10,578 nt of DNA. Source: Candidatus Peregrinibacteria bacterium. Lineage in GTDB: Bacteria > Patescibacteria > Gracilibacteria > UM-FILTER-43-11. Made by a program: the position numbers and the translations under genes. The stretch spans positions 1 through 10,578 of the forward strand of contig JAUXFE010000010.1 of assembly GCA_030620215.1 (NCBI GenBank), read 5' to 3'. Shown here one piece after another: positions 1 through 4,878 of the stretch. A model generated the notes under the pieces. That model had not been told where the DNA came from. It searched no databases and saw only the letters and a list, made by a program, of their open reading frames with translations. Within the stretch, counting starts at the first letter, position 1. Every line of letters begins with the position of its first letter.

Positions 1-13
1 AGTATAAAAAAGA

Positions 14-42
14 TTGACAGTGAAGTATAATTTCAATAACTT
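14..42 (+). promoter_or_regulatory. Putative promoter for the tRNA-Thr/tRNA-Pro pair
   Basis: A perfect TTGACA (14-19) is followed after 17 bp by a weak -10 candidate, TAACTT (37-42), which would start RNA near base 49, shortly before the tRNA at 67. A perfect TATAAT at 26-31 lies between them but is too close to the TTGACA to pair with it and has no good -35 of its own. Either could be the true -10, so the exact start is unclear. Confidence 0.4.
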
Positions 43-66
43 TGTTCTGCTCTATCTTTATTTTAT

Positions 67-142
67 GCCACCCTAGCTCAGTTGGTAGAGCAACCGCCTT
101 GTAAGCGGTGGGTCGCCGGTTCGAATCCGGCGGGTGGCTCCA
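67..142 (+). tRNA. tRNA-Thr, anticodon UGU
   Basis: The acceptor stem GCCACCC (67-73) pairs fully with GGGTGGC (132-138), followed by discriminator T and an encoded CCA (140-142). The D-arm AGCTCAGTTGGTAGAGC and the T-loop GGTTCGAATCC are canonical. The anticodon stem ACCGC/GCGGT (93-97/105-109) closes the loop CTTGTAA, giving anticodon TGT (100-102), which reads threonine codons. It is the first of two plus-strand tRNAs and the partner isoacceptor of the tRNA-Thr(GGU) at 2845-2920. Confidence 0.97.
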
Positions 143-146
143 TAAA

Positions 147-206
147 ATGATTTACGATTTACGATTAAAGATTTACACTAATCGTACAACGTTAATCATA
201 AATCAT
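147..206. repeat. Inverted repeat of 7-bp words between two tRNAs
   Basis: Four 7-bp words of the TGATTTA/CGATTTA type run from 148 to 175. The arm TTAATCATAAATCAT (192-206) is the inverse complement of this word array with one word skipped. The structure fills the spacer between tRNA-Thr and tRNA-Pro. It has no U tract, so terminator activity is doubtful; it may be a processing spacer. Confidence 0.6.
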
Positions 207-211
207 TACGT

Positions 212-288
212 CGGGGAGTAGCTCAGTTGGCTAGAGTGCACGGTTTGGGACCGTGATGTCGCAGGTTCGAGTCCTGTCTCCCCGACCA
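212..288 (+). tRNA. tRNA-Pro, anticodon UGG
   Basis: The acceptor CGGGGAG (212-218) pairs perfectly with CTCCCCG (278-284), then A73 and an encoded CCA (286-288). The anticodon stem CACGG/CCGTG closes the loop TTTGGGA, giving anticodon TGG (246-248). The C1:G72 pair and A73 are typical bacterial tRNA-Pro identity elements. A 22-base copy of the 3' end and its downstream flank (274-295) recurs at 391-412 with one mismatch, so this tRNA may have served as an insertion target. Confidence 0.97.
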
Positions 289-297
289 TTTAAAACT

Positions 298-329
298 AAA
301 ATACTAATTACTTTCGTGGTTAGTATTTT
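298..329 (+). terminator. Hairpin terminator after tRNA-Pro
   Basis: AAAATACTAA (298-307) and TTAGTATTTT (320-329) form a perfect 10-bp stem with a 12-base loop. The T run lies within the descending arm and the stem is AT-rich, so it may be a weak intrinsic terminator. It is placed 10 bases after the tRNA CCA end. Confidence 0.5.
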
Positions 330-338
330 GAATTGGAA

Positions 339-412
339 AGACAGGACGAGAAGTTTATCCCGAGCGGAGCTTGCGGAGCCGAGGGAAGGACTGTCTCCCC
401 GACTATTTAAAA
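339..412. repeat. REP-like core with a duplicated tRNA-Pro 3' end
   Basis: The core ATCCCGAGCGGAGC...CCGAGGGA (357-386) belongs to the same repeat family as two units at 8721-8839. It is closed by AGACAG (339-344) and CTGTCT (391-396). The right flank 391-412 repeats the tRNA-Pro end plus downstream flank at 274-295 with 21 of 22 bases equal, giving a 117-bp offset between the copies. No gene is present. It may be a miniature integrated or hairpin-type element. Confidence 0.65.
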
Positions 413-416
413 ATTC

Positions 417-454
417 ATTACGTAGAGACGCGATTAATCGCGTCTATACGTAAT
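417..454. repeat. 38-bp near-perfect palindrome
   Basis: ATTACGTA, one mismatched base, then AGACGCGATTAATCGCGTCT, one mismatched base, and TACGTAAT. The arms pair over 38 bp with a single mismatched pair (425/446). There is no loop and no following T tract, so it is more likely a repeat or cruciform-forming site than a standard terminator. It lies between the tRNA block and the rnpB promoter. Confidence 0.85.
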
Positions 455-466
455 TTGATAATTAAT

Positions 467-495
467 TTGTAAAAAATAAGGATTTATGTTATAAA
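467..495 (+). promoter_or_regulatory. rnpB promoter
   Basis: TTGTAA (467-472, 4 of 6 to consensus) and TATAAA (490-495, 5 of 6) are separated by 17 bp. Transcription would start near 503-505, exactly where the rnpB P1 helix begins. The -10 lies in a perfect inverted repeat, GGATTTAT-GTT-ATAAATCC (480-498), which could be an operator or chance. Confidence 0.65.
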
Positions 496-504
496 TCCAC
501 TACC

Positions 505-902
505 ATTTGATTATTTTAAACCGTAGTAGTCACTTTTCATCTTTTTAAAAAGGTGAAGAGAGGAAAGTCCGAGCACCATAAAGCAAGGTGATCGCTAACA
601 GCGACCGGTTCGATGGTAACATCGTACAAGGGAAAGTGCCACAGAGACGAGCCAGTCCGGCATTCGTGTTGGGATAAGGCTGAAACGTCCGTGTTAATTT
701 ACACGGTCCTCGCATTAGTGATAGTGCGGGGTGGTAAACCCCACTTGGTGCAAGGTTGTGTGGGGGAATGGAATTATTTAACTGCTCGTTAAACCATTCC
801 TGCAACCGCTAGAGTCCGAATTAATTGGAACAAGATAGATGACTACTCTTCCCGACTTGTCGGGAGAACAGAACTCGGCTTATGAGTTTAAAATAATCAA
901 AT
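505..902 (+). ncRNA. rnpB: RNase P RNA
   Basis: This is the catalytic RNA of RNase P, which trims the 5' leaders of precursor tRNAs such as the four in this window. Conserved region I is GAGGAAAGTCCGAGC (560-574). The 3' signature ACAGAACTCGGCTTA lies at 868-882. Helix P2 pairs CCGAG (569-573) with CTCGG (874-878), a variant of the CCGGG/CCCGG pair of E. coli. The ends are fixed by a perfect 17-bp P1 helix between 505-521 and 886-902. Other hallmarks are CACAGAGACGAGCC, GGTAAACCCC and AGATAGATGACTAC. The layout suggests the ancestral type A. A small hairpin (CCCGA-CTTG-TCGGG, 851-864) lies just before the final conserved block. It has its own promoter and is followed by a word-repeat hairpin. 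Confidence 0.96.
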
Positions 903-905
903 GAT

Positions 906-1004
906 ATTACAAAATTACAAGATTACAAAATTACAAAATTAAATTAAAATGTATTGTGTTGTATCTAGAATAATTTTGTAATTTTCAATTTTGTAATTTT
1001 GTAA
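906..1004. repeat. Inverted repeat of 8-bp ATTACAAA words
   Basis: Four 8-bp words (ATTACAAA or ATTACAAG) run from 906 to 937. The inverse-complement words TTTTGTAA occur at 974-981, 989-996 and 997-1004, with one degenerate copy between. The resulting hairpin fills the gap between rnpB and the next gene, so it could terminate rnpB or form the leader of the sugar transferase mRNA. Confidence 0.75.
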
Positions 1005-1011
1005 TAGTTAA

Positions 1012-2424
1012 ATGAAAAAGTCCAAAATAATCTTCGGAGTACTAAGACTTCCAATAGATTTCATTGCCATAATGGCCGCTTTTCTTTTGGCTTATTACAT
1101 ACGTCCGTTCACCGATTTAATACCGGGTGTTCAGTTTGTTTATGCTCCGGAACTTCGTCCTGCATTTGATGAATATTTTAGATTTGCGTTAGTCGCGACG
1201 GTTTTTTTGATAATTCTTTTCATATTTTTCGGTAAACTTTATTCGCTAAAAAGATCTGAACGATTTGGGAAAACTTTTTTAAAAATCGTTTTTTGGGTAT
1301 CAGCATGGCTGATGTTTATTATCGCTTATTACTTTTTAGTGGTTCATCAGCTCTTTTTCTCGCGTATCGCATTAGCTCATATTTGGCTATTTTCAATCAC
1401 ATTCATTGCATTGGGCAGATTTATCATTCTTCTGATCCAGTCATTCTTACTTCGGTTTAACATCGGTCGTACACGTGTTCTTTTTGTAGGAATAAATACA
1501 CTTGCTGATCAATGTTATGGAAAAATGAAAAATGACCGACGCTATAAGATCATAGGAGCTTTGGCGGACAAATTCGAATCCAGAAAGCTTGGTGCTCTTA
1601 AAATTATCGGTACTTTAGACCAGTTGGAACACATCGTCAAAAAATATGGTGTTGAAGAAATAATTCAGGCTGATGAAACAAGGGCAAGTGATCTGCTTGG
1701 ATTTTGCCGTTCAAATCAGATTATATATTATTTCATGCCGGATCTGCTTCGCATTCAACGCACAAATGTTCAAATGGAAATGATAGATGATGTGCCGTTA
1801 ATCAGCTTAAAACAAACCCCGCTGGAGGGATGGGGAGCAGTATGGAAACGGATTTTTGATTTCATTTTTTCTTTGATTTTTATCATCCTCCTAATTCCTG
1901 TCTGGATAATTGTCGGGATACTTATAAAAATTGATTCACGAGGTTCTGTATTTTACAAAAGCAAACGAAAATATAGAAACAAAGTGTTTAATATATATAA
2001 ATTCCGTTCCATGAAAATGGGTGCGGAAAAAATAAAAGAAAGTTTAAGAGAGCAAAACGAACGTTCCGGCCCGCTTTTTAAAATCAAAGATGACCCACGA
2101 ATCACAAAACTTGGCAGATTCCTTCGAAAAACAAGCATTGATGAACTGCCACAACTTTTTAATGTCTTAACAGGAAGCATAAGCCTTGTCGGCCCACGTC
2201 CGCATTTACCGGAAGAAGTGGATCAATACAAAAGCCACCATTATCAGGTTTTTGCCCTGAAACCAGGTGTAACAGGTCTTGCTCAAATAAGCGGCCGTTC
2301 AAGTTTAGACTTTGAGGAGGAGGTAAAAGTGGACGTTTATTACATCGAAAACTGGTCACCATGGCTCGATTTGAAGATAATTTTAAAAAGCGTAGCAGTC
2401 GTATTCCGCGCAGATGGATGCTAA
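1012..2424 (+). CDS. Polyprenyl-phosphate sugar-1-phosphate transferase (WbaP/EpsE-type)
   Basis: Predicted inner-membrane enzyme that moves a sugar-1-phosphate from a nucleotide sugar to undecaprenyl phosphate, the first step of a surface polysaccharide or glycan repeat unit. The 470 residues have the full-length architecture. Four membrane segments lie in about residues 8-145. A soluble nucleotide/CoA-binding-like domain follows at about 150-260 (RVLFVG at 155-160). A fifth hydrophobic segment lies at 282-307. The C-terminal bacterial sugar transferase domain has KFRSM (330-334), DDPRIT (360-365), SIDELPQ with the catalytic Asp-Glu pair (377-378), LVGPRP (392-397) and [12 protein letters not shown] (418-429). 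The sugar substrate cannot be told. No Shine-Dalgarno is seen; the ATG at 1012 sits right after a repeat hairpin and begins with a typical basic-hydrophobic N-terminus. The gene converges on rpmG. Confidence 0.93.
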   Translation: MKKSKIIFGVLRLPIDFIAIMAAFLLAYYIRPFTDLIPGVQFVYAPELRPAFDEYFRFALVATVFLIILFIFFGKLYSLKRSERFGKTFLKIVFWVSAWLMFIIAYYFLVVHQLFFSRIALAHIWLFSITFIALGRFIILLIQSFLLRFNIGRTRVLFVGINTLADQCYGKMKNDRRYKIIGALADKFESRKLGALKIIGTLDQLEHIVKKYGVEEIIQADETRASDLLGFCRSNQIIYYFMPDLLRIQRTNVQMEMIDDVPLISLKQTPLEGWGAVWKRIFDFIFSLIFIILLIPVWIIVGILIKIDSRGSVFYKSKRKYRNKVFNIYKFRSMKMGAEKIKESLREQNERSGPLFKIKDDPRITKLGRFLRKTSIDELPQLFNVLTGSISLVGPRPHLPEEVDQYKSHHYQVFALKPGVTGLAQISGRSSLDFEEEVKVDVYYIENWSPWLDLKIILKSVAVVFRADGC

Positions 2425-2428
2425 ATAT

Positions 2429-2568
2429 TTCTGATTTGTGAATTCTGATTTGTGAATCCAATGTAATATTTAGTATTTTCTATTTTTGTTATATGCCGAA
2501 TAGAGTCTTCGAAATAAAACATCTAAAATACAAAATGTGAATCCGAAATCAGAAATCCGAAATCAGAA
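2429..2568. repeat. Inverted 14-bp word repeat between convergent genes
   Basis: TTCTGATTTGTGAA occurs twice in tandem (2429-2442, 2443-2456), and the near inverse complement ATCCGAAATCAGAA occurs twice (2541-2554, 2555-2568). The arms would fold around an 84-base centre. The structure sits exactly between the stops of the plus-strand sugar transferase and minus-strand rpmG, so a bidirectional termination role is plausible. Otherwise the spacer holds no gene. Confidence 0.7.
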
Positions 2569-2569
2569 A

Positions 2570-2752
2570 TTAACTCGAGCTATGTTTAATCTCACTACCA
2601 CTGACATGCATAGTAGATTTATTACACTTCTTGCAAAACTTTTTATGTTCTAACTTACCGGTAATAGTCTTTTTATTAATACGGGTTTTATAGTTCTGCA
2701 TTTTACAATCCTGGCAGATCAGATAAACGTTGGTGTTTTTTCCTCTTGGCAT
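2570..2752 (-). CDS. rpmG: Large ribosomal subunit protein bL33
   Basis: A 60-residue protein of the 50S subunit. The N-terminus MPRGKNTNVYLICQDC and the later CKKC give two CxxC pairs, the zinc-binding (C+) form of bL33; the length fits the family. The ATG at 2752 was chosen over a TTG 18 bases upstream because bL33 starts near this lysine-rich segment and the upstream codons fall in a word-repeat array. No Shine-Dalgarno is visible. The gene is last in the cluster rpmB, tRNA-Ser, tRNA-Thr, rpmG, all on the minus strand, so it probably shares a transcript with the tRNAs and is released by tRNA processing. It converges with the sugar transferase. Confidence 0.93.
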   Translation of the reverse strand: MPRGKNTNVYLICQDCKMQNYKTRINKKTITGKLEHKKFCKKCNKSTMHVSGSEIKHSSS

Positions 2753-2757
2753 ATTTT

Positions 2758-2837
2758 TAACAATTAACAATTAACATGTAACATTTGACCAATTTTTGAC
2801 TTTTATATGTTAATTGTCAAATGTTAATTGTCAAATG
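2758..2837. repeat. Inverted word repeat between tRNA-Thr and rpmG
   Basis: TTAATTGTCAAATG occurs twice in tandem (2810-2823, 2824-2837). The facing arm at 2758-2789 contains ACAATTA words and ACATTTGAC, their inverse complement. It fills the 92-base gap between tRNA-Thr and rpmG. In a cotranscript it would form a hairpin just before the rpmG start. Confidence 0.65.
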
Positions 2838-2844
2838 TAATTGG

Positions 2845-2920
2845 TGGAGCCGTTACCCAGGATTGAACTGGGGACCTCGCCCTTACCATGGGCGCGCTCT
2901 ACCAACTGAGCTATAACGGC
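2845..2920 (-). tRNA. tRNA-Thr, anticodon GGU
   Basis: Read on the minus strand, the acceptor GCCGTTA (2920-2914) pairs with TAACGGC (2855-2849), followed by T73 and an encoded CCA (2847-2845). The anticodon stem CGCCC/GGGCG closes the loop ATGGTAA, giving GGT. The T-arm CCCAGTTCAATCCTGGG is regular. Its 5' end is one base from the CCA of the preceding tRNA-Ser, so the two are cotranscribed. Confidence 0.96.
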
Positions 2921-2921
2921 A

Positions 2922-3011
2922 TGGCGGAGAGGAAGGGATTCGAACCCTCGAGACCCTTGCGGATCAACCCGCGTTCCAGGCGAGCGCACTAAACCACTAT
3001 GCGACCTCTCC
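2922..3011 (-). tRNA. tRNA-Ser, anticodon GGA
   Basis: On the minus strand, GGAGAGG (3011-3005) pairs with CCTCTCC, followed by G73 and an encoded CCA (2924-2922). The anticodon stem CTCGC/GCGGG closes the loop CTGGAAC, anticodon GGA. A long variable arm (TTGATCCGCAAGGGTC region) and G73 confirm a class II serine tRNA. It starts 22 bases after the rpmB stop codon and is followed at once by tRNA-Thr. Confidence 0.96.
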
Positions 3012-3033
3012 AGAGAATTCGAATAATAGTTTT

Positions 3034-3222
3034 TTACCCTTTACTAATAGTCTTTAAACACTTAGCACAAAGTTTCATCTTTTTAGATTCACCTGTTTTT
3101 GGGGTATAGACTTTTTTAGTAATCAGATTCGGCAAAAAACGACGCTTTGTATGGCGCATTGAGTGACTTACATTAGAGCCACTTTTAGGTCCTTTCCCGC
3201 AAACTTCACAAACTTTAGACAT
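3034..3222 (-). CDS. rpmB: Large ribosomal subunit protein bL28
   Basis: A 62-residue 50S protein. The start MSKVCEVCGKGPKSGSNVSH and the segment SMRHTKRRFLPNL are classic bL28. The N-terminal CEVC and C-terminal CAKC pairs form the zinc-binding variety. The ATG at 3222 is chosen because bL28 begins MSK/MAK-V-C; twelve upstream codons in frame (MIVFLSFLINTN) overlap the promoter and do not fit the family. It heads the minus-strand cluster with tRNA-Ser, tRNA-Thr and rpmG, and has a good promoter 27-55 bases upstream. No Shine-Dalgarno is visible. Confidence 0.94.
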   Translation of the reverse strand: MSKVCEVCGKGPKSGSNVSHSMRHTKRRFLPNLITKKVYTPKTGESKKMKLCAKCLKTISKG

Positions 3223-3229
3223 GTTCGTA

Positions 3230-3258
3230 TTGATTAAAAAGCTCAAAAAAACTATCAT
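3230..3258 (+). promoter_or_regulatory. Promoter for the M50 protease gene
   Basis: TTGATT (3230-3235, 4 of 6) and TATCAT (3253-3258, 5 of 6) are 17 bp apart, predicting an RNA start near 3266 and a leader of about 17 bases. Its -10 overlaps the -10 of the opposite rpmB promoter, so the two promoters should compete. Confidence 0.5.
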
Positions 3259-3277
3259 CTCAGAGGTTAAATGTCAA
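3249..3277 (-). promoter_or_regulatory. Promoter for the rpmB-tRNA-rpmG cluster
   Basis: On the minus strand a perfect TTGACA (3277-3272) precedes TAGTTT (3254-3249) by 17 bp, with an extended -10 TG one base before it. The start would be near 3242, leaving about 20 bases before the rpmB ATG. Confidence 0.6.
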
Positions 3278-3282
3278 ACTAA

Positions 3283-3894
3283 ATGCAAATAATTTACTTA
3301 ATCATAGCGTTAGCAGTTTGTATTTCTGTTCACGAAGCGTCTCATGCATGGGTAGCATATAAGCTTGGAGATCCGACTGCAAAAATGGCAGGGAGAGTTT
3401 CACTTAACCCGATGAGGCATTTGGATTTAATGGGAACTATTATGATTTTTATAGCCCATTTTGGATGGGGAAAACCGGTTCCTTTTAATTATCATAACCT
3501 CAAACACCCCCGTCGTGACACGGCACTGATCGCAATTGCGGGTCCGTTAAGCAACTTGATAACAGCTTTTTTAATAGCTATCCTTATTAAATATTTAACG
3601 ATGCCATTTGTCCTTTTTGAAGTTCTAAGGTCGATTTATGCTTTAAGCATCGTTCTTTTTCTTTTTAATTTAATCCCAATCGCCCCATTAGATGGATCCA
3701 AATTAATAGGATTAATAGTTCCTCATTCTATGGAAAATTGGTACCAGAGATTTTTATCTCAGGGGCCGATGTATATAATTTTATTGATAGTTTTTGATCG
3801 CCTTATTGCTGGGGTTACAGGTTTTTCATTTTTCGGAACTTACTTACAGTGGGGTTATGAGATGACAACAATTGGATTAATGTTAGCTACATAA
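3283..3894 (+). CDS. M50-family (site-2 type) membrane zinc metalloprotease
   Basis: A 203-residue intramembrane metalloprotease of the minimal, PDZ-less site-2 protease type. HEASH (17-21) is the HExxH zinc and catalytic motif in the first membrane segment. NLIPIAPLDG (129-138) supplies the third zinc ligand, Asp137, in a later segment. GWGKPVPFN (61-69) is the conserved loop of this subgroup, and AGPLSN (86-91) opens another membrane helix. About five hydrophobic segments are seen. The usual PLDGG reads PLDGS, a mild change. Such enzymes cut membrane-embedded substrates; the substrate here is unknown and no anti-sigma factor is adjacent. Start: the ATG gives a hydrophobic helix reaching HExxH at the usual distance; no Shine-Dalgarno is seen at proper spacing. 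It is divergent from rpmB across 60 bp. Confidence 0.92.
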   Translation: MQIIYLIIALAVCISVHEASHAWVAYKLGDPTAKMAGRVSLNPMRHLDLMGTIMIFIAHFGWGKPVPFNYHNLKHPRRDTALIAIAGPLSNLITAFLIAILIKYLTMPFVLFEVLRSIYALSIVLFLFNLIPIAPLDGSKLIGLIVPHSMENWYQRFLSQGPMYIILLIVFDRLIAGVTGFSFFGTYLQWGYEMTTIGLMLAT

Positions 3895-3896
3895 GC

Positions 3897-3924
3897 TTAA
3901 GACTTAAGACTTACGACTTAAGAC
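3897..3924. repeat. Tandem 7-bp TTAAGAC repeat
   Basis: Four tandem copies of TTAAGAC (third copy TTACGAC) start two bases after the protease stop codon. Unlike the other spacers, no inverse-complement arm was found nearby, so it may be a decayed or one-armed version of the word-repeat hairpins. It opens a gap of 509 bases without a protein gene. Confidence 0.7.
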
Positions 3925-3992
3925 TTATTCAACTCTGTCAATTCAAACCATTTGATTGTTGAACAAATTTTTGGTTCAATGTATTTGTGCTA

Positions 3993-4277
3993 CTTCGCTT
4001 TTTTAATAGGTACATGCACCGTAGCTTTTATTGTAATTATTAATTTATATTTCTAAAAGCTACGTAGCATTGCACATTATTGTATAAAGCGGAGGTGTAT
4101 AAAAACAAAAACAAACAACTCGAAAATGACCGCGTAGCTTACATGCAGTAACTCGTTCAACAGGTATAAGGGATTATGGGTTTTTCCATCCCGCCATGGC
4201 GGGATCGGCCCTTCCCACTTAGAAACCTGGATTAACTTGCATGATGTGAATGGCACTTTGGGGTTTTTTGTTGTGCC
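3993..4277 (+). ncRNA. Candidate structured RNA upstream of smpB (tmRNA-like layout, unproven)
   Basis: No credible protein gene exists here, but the region folds into two long irregular hairpins. The first pairs CTTCGCTTT (3993-4001) with AAAGCGGAG (4086-4094), TGCA with TGCA (4015-4018/4071-4074) and CGTAGCTTTTA with TAAAAGCTACG (4020-4030/4054-4064). The second pairs CATGCA with TGCATG (4142-4147/4238-4243), CAGGT with ACCTG (4161-4165/4225-4229), AAGGG with CCCTT (4168-4172/4209-4213), capped by the palindrome ATCCCGCCATGGCGGGAT (4188-4205). Between them is an A-rich unpaired linker with a short open frame ending LENDRVAYMQ and TAA (4150-4152). Size, layout and the adjacent smpB recall tmRNA, but no tRNA-like end, T-loop or CCA was found on either strand. 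A weak promoter (TTGAAC 3959-3964, TATTTG 3982-3987) would start at the first helix. Confidence 0.35.
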
Positions 4278-4350
4278 CAGAACACAGGAGTCAGAACACA
4301 GGATACAGCTGAATTCTGCTGAGTTCTGTGTTCTGTGTTCTGTGTCCTTT
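4278..4350 (+). terminator. Long hairpin of CAGAACA words with T tail
   Basis: The left arm has two copies of CAGAACACAGGA (4278-4289, 4292-4303). The right arm has three tandem TTCTGTG words (4324-4344), their inverse complement, around CAGCTGAATTCTGCTG. CCTTTTAATT follows. The stem of about 30 bp with a T run looks like an intrinsic terminator for the RNA candidate upstream and ends just before the smpB promoter. Confidence 0.65.
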
Positions 4351-4368
4351 TAATTAATAAAAATGAGT

Positions 4369-4396
4369 TTCACCTTTCACACATACTCTCTATAAT
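4369..4396 (+). promoter_or_regulatory. smpB promoter, probably leaderless
   Basis: A perfect TATAAT (4391-4396) ends 7 bases before the smpB ATG at 4404. A -35 candidate TTCACC (4369-4374, 4 of 6) lies 16 bp upstream. RNA would start at or within a base or two of the ATG, predicting a leaderless message. Confidence 0.55.
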
Positions 4397-4403
4397 CAAA
4401 TCA

Positions 4404-4847
4404 ATGAAAATAATCCAAAAGAACAAAAAGGCCTACTTCGACTACGAAGTACTCGATGAATACAAAGCCGGCATTATACTGACCGGCCCTGAAATCAAAT
4501 CTATTCGCGGTGGAAATGTAAATTTAAAGGGCGCATACGTCAGCGTTAGCAATGGGGAAGCTTCGATTCGTGGTATGAATATTTCCCGTTATAAATACGA
4601 CTCAAATCCGGATTACGACCCATTTCGCCTCCGAAAACTGCTTTTAAAAGAGTCCGAAATACACAAAATCACCAACCATTTAAATACACAAGGAGTAACT
4701 GTCGTCCCACTTGCAATCGGTCTTGACGGCAAGTATGCTAAACTGCAAATTGGGATTGCCCGAGGACAGAAGAAGCACGATAAGAGGCATGCGATTAAAG
4801 ATCGTGAAGTTAAGCGTCAGATGGATAAGATGAAGAAAAATTTTTAA
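4404..4847 (+). CDS. smpB: SsrA-binding protein SmpB
   Basis: The RNA-binding partner of tmRNA in trans-translation, which frees ribosomes stalled on broken messages. The 147-residue product has KKAYFDYEVLDEYKAGIILT near the N-terminus, GPEIKSIRGG, VNLKGAYVSV, DPFRLRKLLL, GVTVVPLAIG and IARGQKKHDKRHAIKDRE, the ordered blocks of the OB-fold and the basic tail that enters the decoding centre. In the common motif LTGTEVKSLR the Thr is Pro here. The ATG at 4404 is preferred to one 69 bases upstream because the family begins close to K-N-K-K-A-Y-F-D-Y and because the -10 box lies between them. The stop is followed by the short glnA spacer. The tmRNA gene itself was not identified in the window. 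Confidence 0.95.
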   Translation: MKIIQKNKKAYFDYEVLDEYKAGIILTGPEIKSIRGGNVNLKGAYVSVSNGEASIRGMNISRYKYDSNPDYDPFRLRKLLLKESEIHKITNHLNTQGVTVVPLAIGLDGKYAKLQIGIARGQKKHDKRHAIKDREVKRQMDKMKKNF

Positions 4848-4849
4848 TT

Positions 4850-4878
4850 TATAATTCATAATTAATAATTATTAAGAT
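4850..4878 (+). promoter_or_regulatory. glnA leader: TATAAT and 7-bp tandem words
   Basis: TATAAT occurs at 4850-4855, and three 7-bp words (ATAATTC, ATAATTA, ATAATTA; 4851-4871) fill the 31-base gap between smpB and glnA. No convincing -35 was found, so glnA may have a weak promoter or be read through from smpB. No Shine-Dalgarno precedes the glnA ATG. Confidence 0.35.

Noticed and set aside
253..453. Plus-strand open frame of 66 codons
   Set aside because: It starts inside tRNA-Pro and runs through the REP-like repeat and the palindrome; no protein family resemblance.
545..805. Minus-strand open frame of 86 codons
   Set aside because: It is antisense to RNase P RNA, whose structure explains the sequence.
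2159..2461. Minus-strand frame of 100 codons antisense to the sugar transferase
   Set aside because: It overlaps the most conserved catalytic part of the sugar transferase and has no recognisable features.
3960..4290. Firm call of ssrA (tmRNA)
   Set aside because: No acceptor-stem pair, TTCGA-type T-loop or CCA was found in normal or permuted order on either strand, and the tag-like frame does not end in an ALAA-type sequence. Kept only as a candidate RNA.
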